Shown here: positions 53,981 through 62,071 of the stretch, in pieces | Position numbering within the stretch: the stretch's first letter is position 1 | How the letters are laid out: each line of letters starts with the position of its first letter | Assembly (NCBI RefSeq): GCF_004785795.1 | Contig: NZ_SRRO01000001.1 | Span: 248,001 to 312,000, forward strand | Origin: Nocardioides eburneiflavus | GTDB lineage: Bacteria > Actinomycetota > Actinomycetes > Propionibacteriales > Nocardioidaceae | Length of the DNA: 64,000 nucleotides | Reading direction: 5' to 3' | Translations under genes and position numbers: made by a program | Notes under the pieces: model-generated | Told to the model about the DNA's origin: nothing | The model's input: the letters and a program-made list of their open reading frames with translations, nothing else | Databases searched by the model: none

Positions 53981-54856
53981 ATGAACGTGTCAGATGCCAC
54001 CCCTCCGGGCGACGGGCTCGGGTCGATGGCCTACAACTTCGCGGTCGTCGGCGTGCAGAAGGGCGGCACGTCGACGCTCGCGGTCACGCTCAACCAGCAC
54101 CAGCTGGTGTGCCAGGCGCCCGACAAGGAGCGTCACTACTTCGACGACGAGACCGTCGACTGGTCGGCGCCCGACCACGAGCGCGACTACACCGCGCCCC
54201 GCCGCGCCCGGGTCCACCGGCTGCTCGGCGACGCCTCCCCCACCTATCTCTACTGGCCGCACGCCCTCGAGCGGATGCGCGCCTACAAGCCGGACATGCC
54301 GCTCATCGCAGTCTTCCGCGACCCGCTGGAGCGGCTGTTCTCGCACTGGGTGATGCTCCGCTCGCGCAACCTCGCGTGGCCGGACTGGCCCGACTTCCTC
54401 ACCGAGTGGCCGCACACCTCCCTGCCCGACGAGGTGCCCGACGGCGTACGCACGATGCGGTGGCGCCACATGACGGGCCTGGCCCGCGGGTTCTACGGCG
54501 AGCAGCTCCAGCGCGGCTTCGAGCTCTTCGACCGGCGACAGTGGCTGCTGCTGGAGCTGCGTTCCATGCTGGGCGACTTCGGGGCCACAGTCCACCGCAC
54601 CACCGACTTCCTCGACCTGCCGCGCTTCGAGCACGTGCCGCCGCTGAAGAACTGGCACGCCGGCGCCCAGCAGGTGCCCGGCACCGCGCCGACCGCCGAC
54701 GACCTGGCCCGGGTGGCCGAGGTCTACGCCAAGGACCTCGCTCTCTTCGAGGAGCTCTCGGGCATCGACACCTCGGCGTGGCCGACGCGCCTGGTCCTCG
54801 ACGGCGCGATGGACCCCGGGGAGCTGGCCGCCCGGTTCGCGCGGAAGGTGCGCTGA
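53981..54856 (+). CDS. Sulfotransferase family protein
   Basis: A 291-residue sulfotransferase like the heparan-sulfate type. FAVVGVQKGGTSTLAVTL near 20-37 is the PAPS 5'-phosphosulfate loop (KGGTS), KERHYFDDETVDW follows, and PLIAVFRDPLERLFSHWVMLR near 104-124 holds the 3'-phosphate-binding Arg and Ser. LGDASPTYLYWPHA is the usual strand between. The acceptor is unknown; it may decorate a surface glycan. TAGGTT lies 7 bases before the ATG. Convergent with the NlpC/P60 gene. Confidence 0.88.
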   Translation: MNVSDATPPGDGLGSMAYNFAVVGVQKGGTSTLAVTLNQHQLVCQAPDKERHYFDDETVDWSAPDHERDYTAPRRARVHRLLGDASPTYLYWPHALERMRAYKPDMPLIAVFRDPLERLFSHWVMLRSRNLAWPDWPDFLTEWPHTSLPDEVPDGVRTMRWRHMTGLARGFYGEQLQRGFELFDRRQWLLLELRSMLGDFGATVHRTTDFLDLPRFEHVPPLKNWHAGAQQVPGTAPTADDLARVAEVYAKDLALFEELSGIDTSAWPTRLVLDGAMDPGELAARFARKVR

Positions 54857-54882
54857 GGCGCGGTCCGGCGCACCGGCAGGGT

Positions 54883-56319
54883 TCAGGGGCGGGCGAAGAA
54901 GTTCGGCGCCCGCCAGTAGTACATCGACTCCTGGGTGACCGGGCGGCCCGTACGCGGCGCGTGGATGATCTGGCCGTCGCCGACGTAGATCGCGACGTGG
55001 TAGATCGAGCTCGGGCTGCTCGACGAGCCCCAGAACACCAGGTCCCCGCGCGCGAGCTGGCCGGCGCTGATCTTCGTCGACTGGGTGTACTGCGCGACGG
55101 AGTAGTGCGGCAGCGACTTGCCGCCCTGCGCCCACGCCACCGACGTCAGGCCCGAGCAGTCCCAGGCGTCCGGTCCCGCAGCGCCCCACTTGTACGGCTC
55201 CCCGATCTGCGAGGCCGCGAACGCGGTCGCCGCGGATGCGCCGGTCGAGGCCGGCGGCGGGACCGGGGTGGGCGTGGGGGTGGGCGTCGGCGTCGGGGTG
55301 GGCGTGGGGGTGGGCGTCGGCGTCGGGGTTGGCGTGGGGGTGGGCGTGGGGGTGGGGGTCGGGGTGGGCGTGGGTGTTGCGGTCGGCGTGGGCGTGGGGG
55401 TCGGGGTCGACTGCTGCTCCTGCTCGGCCTGCTCCTGCGCCTCCTGCTCGGCCTGCTCCTGCTCGGCCTCCTCCTGCTGGGCCTGCTCCGCCAGTTCTTG
55501 GGCCGCTGCCTCGGCCTCGGCCTGCGCTGCTGCTGCGGCTGCCTCGGCCGCCGCCTGCTCGAGCGCGGCCTGCCGCTTCTCCGCGAGCCGGATGCTGATG
55601 CCCTCGAGCTCGGCGAGCTCGGCGATCAGGTCGGCCTTGGTGGAGGAGATCGCCTCGGCCTGGACGCCGGCTGCGGCCTCCGCGGCTGCCGCGGCGTCGC
55701 GAGCCGCCTCGGCGTCGGCCTCTGCCGCGACGGCCCGTTCGGAGGCCTGCGCGGCCGTGGACGCCGTCACCTCGGCGACGGCGGAGGAGGCGATGAAGGA
55801 GTCGTACTGCTGGTCGAGCGCGTCGGAGGTGTTGCCCATCGTGACCGTGCGGTCGATCAGCGACTCGATGCCGTCGGCCTCGACGATCGCGGAGAGCCCC
55901 TGCAACTGGGTGCCGTCCTCGTAGGACTGGACGACCGTCGCTGCGTAGAGCTCGCGCTGCCGCTCGACGTCCTCCCGGGCGGCCTCCGCGGCCGCTTCGG
56001 CCGCCTCGGCGTCCCGGCGCGCCTCGTCTGCCCGCCACCGGGCACCGTTCCACGCCTCGGCGGCCTGGGCGGCCAGGTCGCCGGCGGCGGTCAGCGCGAG
56101 GTTGGCGCGGATCAGGTCGGCCTGGACGGCCGCCACGTCGCGGCCCTTCTCGGCCGCCCGCTCCTGCGCCGCAGCGACGTCGCCCTCGCTGGGCACCGGG
56201 TCGTCCGCATACGCGCCGTGGCCGCCCCCGACGGCCAGTCCCGCGACCAGGACGACGGCGCCAGCCCAGCGCGCGGTCGAACGCCGGGGCGCGGGCTGCG
56301 GTCGCGGTGCGGAGGGCAC
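54883..56319 (-). CDS. Secreted NlpC/P60 peptidoglycan endopeptidase with coiled coil and Thr-Pro linker
   Basis: A 478-residue RipA-like enzyme. Signal peptide: ARWAGAVVLVAGLAVGGGHGAYA. Two long coiled-coil blocks follow (VAAAQERAAEKGRDVAAVQADLIRANLAL; ELYAATVVQSYEDGTQL between), then a Glu/Gln/Ala-rich part, a Thr-Pro dipeptide linker of about 50 residues (DNA 55263-55407), and the C-terminal NlpC/P60 domain: Cys in DAWDCSGLTSVAW, His in IYHVAIYVGDG, and IIHAPRTG. It cuts the peptide stems between daughter cells. GTG 56319 has AAGGGG upstream; a slightly longer start is possible. Confidence 0.92.
   Translation of the reverse strand: MPSAPRPQPAPRRSTARWAGAVVLVAGLAVGGGHGAYADDPVPSEGDVAAAQERAAEKGRDVAAVQADLIRANLALTAAGDLAAQAAEAWNGARWRADEARRDAEAAEAAAEAAREDVERQRELYAATVVQSYEDGTQLQGLSAIVEADGIESLIDRTVTMGNTSDALDQQYDSFIASSAVAEVTASTAAQASERAVAAEADAEAARDAAAAAEAAAGVQAEAISSTKADLIAELAELEGISIRLAEKRQAALEQAAAEAAAAAAQAEAEAAAQELAEQAQQEEAEQEQAEQEAQEQAEQEQQSTPTPTPTPTATPTPTPTPTPTPTPTPTPTPTPTPTPTPTPTPTPTPTPVPPPASTGASAATAFAASQIGEPYKWGAAGPDAWDCSGLTSVAWAQGGKSLPHYSVAQYTQSTKISAGQLARGDLVFWGSSSSPSSIYHVAIYVGDGQIIHAPRTGRPVTQESMYYWRAPNFFARP
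55263..55407. repeat. Thr-Pro coding repeat array (GT/G-rich on plus strand)
   Basis: About 24 near-perfect 6-base units, ACSCCS on the coding strand, encode (Thr-Pro)n with one Ala substitution. The non-coding strand has dense G-runs. Such arrays vary in copy number by slippage. Confidence 0.75.
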
Positions 56320-56609
56320 GGGGGTTCCCCTTGGTGGTCTCGGGCCCGCGCGACTTCCCCTTCGCACGGGCAACGCGAGGCACGTTAGTGAACTTTCGTC
56401 ACACTGGGAACACTTTCCCCAACTTTTTCACCTTCATGCGGCGTGTCGGCTTGCAAACTACACGATTGTAGTTCCCGTTTCCGTGCCGGCAATCACCGGT
56501 TGACCGGTGGTCTCTGAGCTTTCCGACCGTTGCAACGGGTGATAACCCGAGGAACCACCGGGTACCCGGTGGTTGCCGAGAAGGGGCCCGGCAGGGGCCC
56601 CGGGCAGCC
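56320..56609. other. AT-richer intergenic region with five palindromes
   Basis: This stretch holds AACTACA-CGAT-TGTAGTT (56456-56473), CACCGGT-TG-ACCGGTG (56494-56509), CCGTTGCAACGG (56527-56538), CGGGT-GATA-ACCCG (56537-56550) and AACCACCGGGT/ACCCGGTGGTT (56553-56574). AT-rich DNA at 56391-56455 is the likely promoter area of the endopeptidase gene. Confidence 0.6.
56527..56577 (-). repeat. Composite hairpin plus CCGTTGCAACGG element (copy 2, inverted)
   Basis: Read on the minus strand, GGCAACCACCGG, three bases, CCCGGTGGTT, then 14 bases and CCGTTGCAACGG. Arms, order and gap match copy 1 at 33257-33309. It lies 33 bases beyond the stop of the PAP2 gene and can act as its terminator. Confidence 0.7.
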
Positions 56610-57656
56610 TCAGTCGGCGTCGACCGGCACCTGACGCGTCGTCGAGGTCGGGTGCGAGGACAATCCGTGTCTGTCGAACTTCTGCCCGCTCGCGAGCCCG
56701 CCGAGCCAGAAGGAGAACAGGGCGATCACGACACCGGCGAGGTCGTCGGCGATGTAGTGCCAGCCGAAGTAGAGGGTCGCCACCACGGTGATCGCGAAGT
56801 TGGCCCAGAAGACGATGTGGAGGATCCGGTTGCGCAGGGTGTACTGCACCATCAGCGCGACGAGCAGGGTGATCGCGACGTGCAGCGACGCGAAGCCGGC
56901 GACGGACTGCACCGCCCCCTCGGCTCCCTTGCGCAGCACGCCGTCCCGGCCGTAGGAGAGGGCGTCCATCAGTGCGCTCGACCCGGTCTCGGGGAGGTCG
57001 GTGTAGAGGTAGCTGTAGTTGAAGCCGGGGCCGAGGGTCGGCAGCGCGTAGTAGGACGCGGTGCCGATCGACCAGGCCAGGCACTGCGAGGTGGCGAACC
57101 AGTAGCCGAAGGTGATGTTGCGCGACCACACCAGCCACGCGGCGAGGGCGAGCGGCACGAGCGGCAGGAACCACAGGTAGATCGTGGAGAGGATGTGCGC
57201 GGAGAACCCGGTGCCGAAGATCGTGTGCAGGATCGTGGCCGGCTCGTGGCCGAACATCAGCGCCCGGTCGATCAGGTGCAGCTCACGGTCGTACTTGTCC
57301 TCGCCCATGATGAAGGGCAGGAAGGACTTGAGGTTCCGGTAGCAGACGTAGGTGATGTAGAAGGAGACCAGCCCGAGGACCACCAGGATGATCCGCTCGC
57401 GGTCCCAATGGGTGCGGATCCGCTCGCGCGCGATGTCGGGCATCAGCGCAGGCTTCATCCGCGAGTACCACAGCGTCCGCGGCAGCAGGTCGAGCAGGAA
57501 CGCGCCGAGCACCAGCAGCGGCAGCCTGAGCCAGGAGGGCCCCAGGAACCCTTCGGGGTCCACGAGCGGTCGGTCGAGGGTGAACGACGCGGCCAGCGCC
57601 AGCACACCCATGACCGCAGCGACTCCCACGAGCAGGGCATAGGCCGGTCTGTACAC
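56610..57656 (-). CDS. PAP2-superfamily membrane protein, Aur1/Ipt1-like
   Basis: A 348-residue protein with about eight helices. The phosphatase-like motifs are spread as in inositol-phosphotransferase relatives: ASYYALPTLGPGFNYSYLY (C1-like), SVAGFASLHVAITLLVAL with the catalytic histidine, and YFGWHYIADDLAGVVIALFSF with His and Asp (H-x3-D). This branch moves phosphoinositol or phosphosugar head groups to lipids; the substrate here is unknown. TACACT lies 7 bases before GTG 57656. No partner gene is adjacent; the thiamin importer follows on the same strand. Confidence 0.82.
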   Translation of the reverse strand: MYRPAYALLVGVAAVMGVLALAASFTLDRPLVDPEGFLGPSWLRLPLLVLGAFLLDLLPRTLWYSRMKPALMPDIARERIRTHWDRERIILVVLGLVSFYITYVCYRNLKSFLPFIMGEDKYDRELHLIDRALMFGHEPATILHTIFGTGFSAHILSTIYLWFLPLVPLALAAWLVWSRNITFGYWFATSQCLAWSIGTASYYALPTLGPGFNYSYLYTDLPETGSSALMDALSYGRDGVLRKGAEGAVQSVAGFASLHVAITLLVALMVQYTLRNRILHIVFWANFAITVVATLYFGWHYIADDLAGVVIALFSFWLGGLASGQKFDRHGLSSHPTSTTRQVPVDAD

Positions 57657-57663
57657 GGACGTC

Positions 57664-57669
57664 AGTGTA
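57664..57669 (-). promoter_or_regulatory. -10 box for the PAP2 gene
   Basis: TACACT on the minus strand, 7 bases before the GTG at 57656. It lies just beyond the stop of the upstream ATPase gene, so PAP2 has its own promoter. Confidence 0.5.
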
Positions 57670-57677
57670 GGGACGGG

Positions 57678-58679
57678 TCAACCCCCGGCCGCGATCGACA
57701 GGACCGCGAGCCTCGTCACGTCGACCCGCAGCGCGACCTCGTCGCCGGGCGACACGCGACTGCCCAGCGGCGCCACGGCGTCGACCGCGCCGACGCCGTC
57801 GGCCTCCACCACCAGCCGGACCACCTCGGGCGTCACCCGCGCCGACTCCACGACCGCGCGGAGCCCACCGGCCGGGTCGACCACCAGGGCGGAGCGGCGC
57901 AGCGCCACGGCGTACGCCGGCGGCAGGTCGGCGGCCGACAGCACCCGCGCTGCGGCGTCCCCGCGCACCACGCGGGCATAGCCCAGGAACAGGGCGGTCT
58001 CCTCGTCGACCGGCTCGCGCCAGACCTCGTCGATCGCCCCCTGCTGGACCACGCGCCCGCCACGCATCACCGCGAGCCGGTCGGCGAGCGCGAACGCCTC
58101 CTCGTGGTCGTGGGTCACCAGCAGCGCCGTCGTCCCCGCCGCGTGCAGGATCGAGCGCAGGTCGCCGGCCAGCCGCTCACGCAGCGTGGCGTCGAGGGCC
58201 GACAGCGGCTCGTCGAGCAGGATCAGCCGCGGCTCCACGGCGAGCGCCCGGGCCAGCGCGACCCGCTGCCGCTCGCCGCCGGAGAGGGTGCCGGGCAGCC
58301 GGTCGTCGTAGCCGGTGAGCCCGACCAGCTCGAGCAGCTCGCGCACCCGGGCCGCGACCCGCGCCGAGGGTGTACGCCGCAGCCGCAGGGCGTACGCCAC
58401 GTTGCGGGCGACGGTGAGGTGGGCGAAGAGCTGGCCGTCCTGGAACATCAGTGCGAAGCCGCGCTTGTGGGTCGGCACGCCGGCGAGGTCGGCGCCGGCC
58501 CACGCGACCGAGCCCGCCGTGAGCGGCTCGAGCCCGGCCACGGCGCGCAGCAGGGTGGACTTGCCGCAGCCGGAGGGTCCGAGGACGGCGAGCACCTGAC
58601 CGGGGTCGAGGACGAGGGACACCTCGTCGACGGCGGCGGTGTCGCCGTAGCGCACGGTGACGTCGGTGAGCTCGAGCAT
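57678..58679 (-). CDS. thiQ: Thiamin ABC transporter ATP-binding protein
   Basis: A 333-residue ATPase of the spermidine/sulfate/thiamin branch. Walker A is LGPSGCGKSTLL near 37-48, Q-loop in LMFQDGQLF, signature LSGGERQRVA, Walker B LILLDEPLSALD, H-loop VTHDHEEAF. A C-terminal TOBE-like domain (VALRRSALVVDPAGGLRAVVESA, GDEVALRVDVTRL) follows. It lies 4 bases beyond the permease and shares the TPP-riboswitch transcript, which supports thiamin or a thiamin precursor as substrate. Confidence 0.87.
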   Translation of the reverse strand: MLELTDVTVRYGDTAAVDEVSLVLDPGQVLAVLGPSGCGKSTLLRAVAGLEPLTAGSVAWAGADLAGVPTHKRGFALMFQDGQLFAHLTVARNVAYALRLRRTPSARVAARVRELLELVGLTGYDDRLPGTLSGGERQRVALARALAVEPRLILLDEPLSALDATLRERLAGDLRSILHAAGTTALLVTHDHEEAFALADRLAVMRGGRVVQQGAIDEVWREPVDEETALFLGYARVVRGDAAARVLSAADLPPAYAVALRRSALVVDPAGGLRAVVESARVTPEVVRLVVEADGVGAVDAVAPLGSRVSPGDEVALRVDVTRLAVLSIAAGG

Positions 58680-58683
58680 GGCC

Positions 58684-60318
58684 CTAGAACGCTCCCACAC
58701 CCGGCACGCGCAGCCGCTCGACGGCCAGCATCACCACGGCGGTGGCGGCCGCGAGGACGACGGACGCAGCGAGCGCCATGCCGTAGTTCATCTCGCCGGG
58801 GTGACCGATCAGCCGGAAGATCACGACGGGCAGCGTCGGGCTGGTGTCGCGGGCGAGGAAGGACGTCGCACCGAACTCCCCCAGCGAGGCGGCGAACGCG
58901 AAACCGCTGGCGGCGAGCATCGGCTTCCACACGACCGGCAGGTCGACGGTGAGCAGGGTGCGCCCCGCGGACGCCCCGAGCGAGGCCGCGGCCTGCCGCT
59001 GACGGTCGTCGATCCCGCCGAGCACCGGGGCGAGGGTGCGCACGACGAGCGGCAGCGCGACGAGCGCCTGCGCCATCGGCACCAGCAGGGGCGAGTCGCG
59101 CAGGTCGAGCGGCGGCCGGTCGAGGGTGATGAGGAAGCCGAAGCCGAGGGTGACCGCGCTGACCCCGAGCGGCAGCATGAAGAAGCCGTCGAGGGTCGAG
59201 CGCACCCGCCGCTCGGCGACCGAGTGCGAGCGCCGCGTGACGATCACCGACACCACGACGCCCACCAGCAGCGCCATCCAGGTGGCGTCGACGGCGGTGC
59301 GCAGGCTGGTCGCCAGCGCGGCGGTCACCGGGACCAGCAGCGCCTGGTTGTCGCCCACGGTCGTGAGCGCGCGGTAGTTGTCGAGGCCCCAGCCGTCCCC
59401 GACCGCGAGCGAGCCGACCACCAGCGTCAGGATCGGCAGCAGCATCGCGCCGAGCACCAGCAGCGTGGCGACGACGACGGGTGCGTCGGAGCGGCGTACG
59501 GCCCGTACCGGCGACACCGTGCGCTGGGCCGTCGGGTCGGGGGTCGCGCGCAGCCGCGCGGCGAGCGCCAGCAGGACGACGACCACGACGATCTGCAGCA
59601 CCGACAGGGCGGCTGCCGCCTGGAGGTCGAAGATCGTCGTGGTCAACAGGTAGATCTCGGTCTCGACGGTCGCGTAGCGGACCCCGCCGAGGGTGAGCAC
59701 GACGCCGAAGGCCGTCGCGCAGAAGAGGAAGACGATGCTGGCGGCGCCGACGATCGCGGGGCGCAGCGCCGGCAGGGTGACGGTCCGCAGCACCTGCCAC
59801 GGGGACGCCCCCAGCGCAGCGGCCGCCTGCCCGGGGCGCGGGTCGAGCGACTCCCACGCGACGCCCACGGTGCGGACGACCACGGCGACGTTGAAGAACA
59901 CCAGCCCGGCGACGATCGCGACCGGGGTGCCGTCGAGGCCGAGGAACCCGAGCGGGCCGCCCTCGCCCAGCAGCTGGCGGAACGCGACGCCCACGACGAC
60001 GGTCGGCAGCACGAACGGCACGAGCAGCGCGGCCCGCACCGCGGCGCGGCCGGGCAGCGCCAGCCGGTGCAGGGCGTACGCCGCGGGCAGGCCGAGCACG
60101 ACGGCGAGCAGGGTCGCGGTGCCGGAGGTCCACACGGTGAACCACGCGACCCGGTGCACGCGCGGCCGGGCGAGGACGTCGAGCACCGCTCCCGGCGCGA
60201 ACCGGCCGTCCACGACGAACCCCTCGGCGACCATGCCGGTCACCGGCAGGACGAAGAGCACCCCGAGCACCAGCACCGGCGCGGCGGCCAGCGCGAGGAG
60301 GGCGAGGACCCGCCTCAT
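58684..60318 (-). CDS. thiP: Thiamin ABC transporter permease (double-domain)
   Basis: A 544-residue fused permease with about twelve helices. Two EAA loops are visible: AAALGASPWQVLRTVTLPALRPAIVG near 186-211 and AAASLGASAGRTLLTVDLPVVWKPMLAA near 440-467, each contacting one ATPase. This two-in-one layout is that of ThiP and iron permeases of the same family. ATG 60318 overlaps the stop of the binding-protein gene (ATGA). The riboswitch upstream of the operon points to thiamin. Confidence 0.88.
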   Translation of the reverse strand: MRRVLALLALAAAPVLVLGVLFVLPVTGMVAEGFVVDGRFAPGAVLDVLARPRVHRVAWFTVWTSGTATLLAVVLGLPAAYALHRLALPGRAAVRAALLVPFVLPTVVVGVAFRQLLGEGGPLGFLGLDGTPVAIVAGLVFFNVAVVVRTVGVAWESLDPRPGQAAAALGASPWQVLRTVTLPALRPAIVGAASIVFLFCATAFGVVLTLGGVRYATVETEIYLLTTTIFDLQAAAALSVLQIVVVVVLLALAARLRATPDPTAQRTVSPVRAVRRSDAPVVVATLLVLGAMLLPILTLVVGSLAVGDGWGLDNYRALTTVGDNQALLVPVTAALATSLRTAVDATWMALLVGVVVSVIVTRRSHSVAERRVRSTLDGFFMLPLGVSAVTLGFGFLITLDRPPLDLRDSPLLVPMAQALVALPLVVRTLAPVLGGIDDRQRQAAASLGASAGRTLLTVDLPVVWKPMLAASGFAFAASLGEFGATSFLARDTSPTLPVVIFRLIGHPGEMNYGMALAASVVLAAATAVVMLAVERLRVPGVGAF

Positions 60319-61412
60319 CGCGAGATGACGTCGGTCCACTCGGTCAGCCACTGCTCGCGGTTGGCGGCGATCTCCTCCGGTGAGACCTCGAACGGGTCGG
60401 TGGGCTGCGGGGCGAACTCGGCCCAGTCGTCGGGGACGGTCGCGCCCGGCATGACCGGGAAGACGTACATCGCGTCCGGCAGCGCGCTCTGCACCTCGTC
60501 GGTCAGCATCCAGTCGACCAGCGCCGCGGCGCCCTCGGGGTTGTCGGCACCCGCGAGCACGCCGGCATACTCGACCTGGCGGAAGCAGGTGTCGAGCAGG
60601 GCGGCGGTGGTGGTGCGCCCTCCGCTGACGGTGAAGGCCGGGGAGGAGTCGTACGACACCACGATCGGGCGGGTGCCCTGCTCGGAGCCGGCGGTGAAGT
60701 CGCCGTAGTAGGCGTCCTCCCACCCGTCGACGGCCTTGACGCCGTTGGCCAGCAGGTCGGTCCAGTAGTCCTGCCAGTCGTCGCCGTGGGCCGCGACGGT
60801 GGCGAGGAAGAACGCCATGCCGGGGCTGCTGGTCGACGCTCCGGGCGTGACCATCAGGTCGGCGTACGCCGGGTCGGTGAGGTCGTCGAGCGTCTCCGGG
60901 GGCGTGATGCCCTCCGCCTCGAACCAGTCGGTGTCGACGTTGACGCAGACGCTGGCGGAGTCGATCGGGACGAGGCGGTCGCCACCCTCGGCCAGGGCGT
61001 ACTCCTCCGGCGGGGTCGCGGTCGTGTCGACCTCGGCGAACGCGCCCTCGCCCAGCGGCCGCGAGGCGAAGGTGTTGTCGATGCCGAAGGCCGCGTCGGC
61101 GATCGGGTTGTCGGCGGTGAGGCTGAGCTTGGTGGCCAGCGTGCCGGCGTCGCCGGCCGCGCGGACCTCGAGCCGGTAGCCGGTCTCGTCCTCGAACGAC
61201 CGCACCAGCTTCTTGGGCAGGTTGAACGACTCGTGGGTGGCGAGGACGACGGTGCCGCCGGGCTCCCCTGCCTCCCCCGGTTCCCCGGGAGTCGCCGTCG
61301 AGGTCGAGGGCTCGGTGGCGGTCGGCCCCTCGCCCTCGCCGGCGAGGCTGCAGCTGCTCAGCAGCAGGCTCGCCGTGGCGAGGAGGGCAGCGCGTGCGCG
61401 TACGTGCTTCAT
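60315..61412 (-). CDS. thiB: Thiamin ABC transporter substrate-binding lipoprotein
   Basis: A 365-residue lipoprotein; the signal peptide ends in LLLSSC (lipobox LSSC, Cys near 21), followed by a Thr/Pro/Gly linker and a type II periplasmic-binding fold similar to TbpA/ThiB: VVLATHESFNLPKKLVRSFEDETGYRLEVR, DAAFGIDNTFASRPL, LVPIDSASVCVNVDTDWF, GEEDAYYGDFTAGSEQG-like segment near 240, and VVSYDSSPAFTV. Tyr and Trp residues of the thiamin site (WEDAYYGDF) are present. ATG 61412 lies next to the riboswitch, with AAGGGAG in its 3' end serving as the ribosome site. Confidence 0.9.
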   Translation of the reverse strand: MKHVRARAALLATASLLLSSCSLAGEGEGPTATEPSTSTATPGEPGEAGEPGGTVVLATHESFNLPKKLVRSFEDETGYRLEVRAAGDAGTLATKLSLTADNPIADAAFGIDNTFASRPLGEGAFAEVDTTATPPEEYALAEGGDRLVPIDSASVCVNVDTDWFEAEGITPPETLDDLTDPAYADLMVTPGASTSSPGMAFFLATVAAHGDDWQDYWTDLLANGVKAVDGWEDAYYGDFTAGSEQGTRPIVVSYDSSPAFTVSGGRTTTAALLDTCFRQVEYAGVLAGADNPEGAAALVDWMLTDEVQSALPDAMYVFPVMPGATVPDDWAEFAPQPTDPFEVSPEEIAANREQWLTEWTDVISR

Positions 61413-61413
61413 G

Positions 61414-61507
61414 TGGACTCCCTTGCGCCGGTGCTAACCGGATCAGGTTCGGAGGGTCTGCGGCTGGTCCGCACTCTCAGCACGCCTGCGCGTGCTCCCC
61501 TGTCGTG
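61414..61507 (-). promoter_or_regulatory. TPP (THI-box) riboswitch
   Basis: On the minus strand the leader has GGGGAGC, GCTGAGAG, a variable stem CACGCGCAGGCGTG before it, then GCAGACCCTCCGAACCTGAT and CCGGTTAGCACCGGCGCAAGGGA. CTGAGA, ACCTGATCCGG-TAGCACCGGCG and AGGGA are the conserved thiamin-pyrophosphate pocket. The terminal AAGGGAG is also the ribosome site of thiB, so TPP probably hides it and stops translation. Confidence 0.93.
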
Positions 61508-61514
61508 TGGGACC

Positions 61515-61545
61515 AGCCTAGCCCCGTGCCCGCTGCCCCTACGCT
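61515..61545. promoter_or_regulatory. Promoters of the thiamin operon and the divergent GNAT gene
   Basis: Minus strand TAGGCT (61520-61515) starts the riboswitch transcript about 7 bases later. Plus strand TACGCT (61540-61545) is 6 bases before ATG 61552 of the GNAT gene, which would be leaderless. Confidence 0.5.
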
Positions 61546-61551
61546 CGCCCC

Positions 61552-62007
61552 ATGCCCAGCCTCCGCCACGTCCGCGTGCTGACGACCACCGTCGACGAGC
61601 TCGCGCCACGCACGGCGTACGACGTGTGGCGGCTGCGGCAGCAGGTGTTCGTCGTGGAGCAGGACTGTCCCTACCCCGACCTCGACGGCCGCGACCTCGA
61701 GGAGGGCACCCGCCACGTCGTGCTGCTGGACGACGACACCGTGCTCGGCACCCTCCGCGTGCTCGACGACGGGGACGCGGCGCGGATCGGACGGGTCGTG
61801 GTGGCGCCGGCGGGGCGCGGGCGCGGACTGGCGGCGCTGCTGATGGACGAGGCGATGGCGCTGTGCGGGGGCCGCGAGGTCCGGCTCGACGCCCAGAGCG
61901 GGCTGGCCGGCTTCTACGCGGCGTACGGCTTCGAGGTGACCGGGCCCGCGTTCGACGAGGACGGCATCAGGCACGTGCCGATGGTGCGGGCAGCAGTGCG
62001 CCCGTAG
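61552..62007 (+). CDS. ElaA-like GNAT acetyltransferase
   Basis: A 151-residue single-domain GNAT similar to ElaA. DVWRLRQQVFVVEQDCPYPDLDGRDLEEGTRHVV near 26-59 is the ElaA opening, RIGRVVVAPAGRGRGLAALLMDEAMAL near 78-104 carries the acetyl-CoA loop (GRGRGL), and LDAQSGLAGFYAAYGFEVTGPAFDEDGIRHVPMV the late core. Substrate unknown. It is leaderless from TACGCT 6 bases upstream. It is followed after 64 bases by the next gene on the same strand. Confidence 0.9.
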   Translation: MPSLRHVRVLTTTVDELAPRTAYDVWRLRQQVFVVEQDCPYPDLDGRDLEEGTRHVVLLDDDTVLGTLRVLDDGDAARIGRVVVAPAGRGRGLAALLMDEAMALCGGREVRLDAQSGLAGFYAAYGFEVTGPAFDEDGIRHVPMVRAAVRP

Positions 62008-62071
62008 GCCTTGCGCTGGGGCCGGGACGAGCAAGACTGGAGTGACACGGCTTCCGAAGGAGATGACCGCC

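Noticed and set aside
55263..55407. CRISPR-like array
   Set aside because: The units are 6-base codon pairs without spacers inside a coding frame.
62042..62071. Earlier starts (GTG 62042, ATG 62063) for the histidine-rich protein
   Set aside because: The only ribosome site, GAAGGAG at 62056-62062, is correctly spaced only for GTG 62072.
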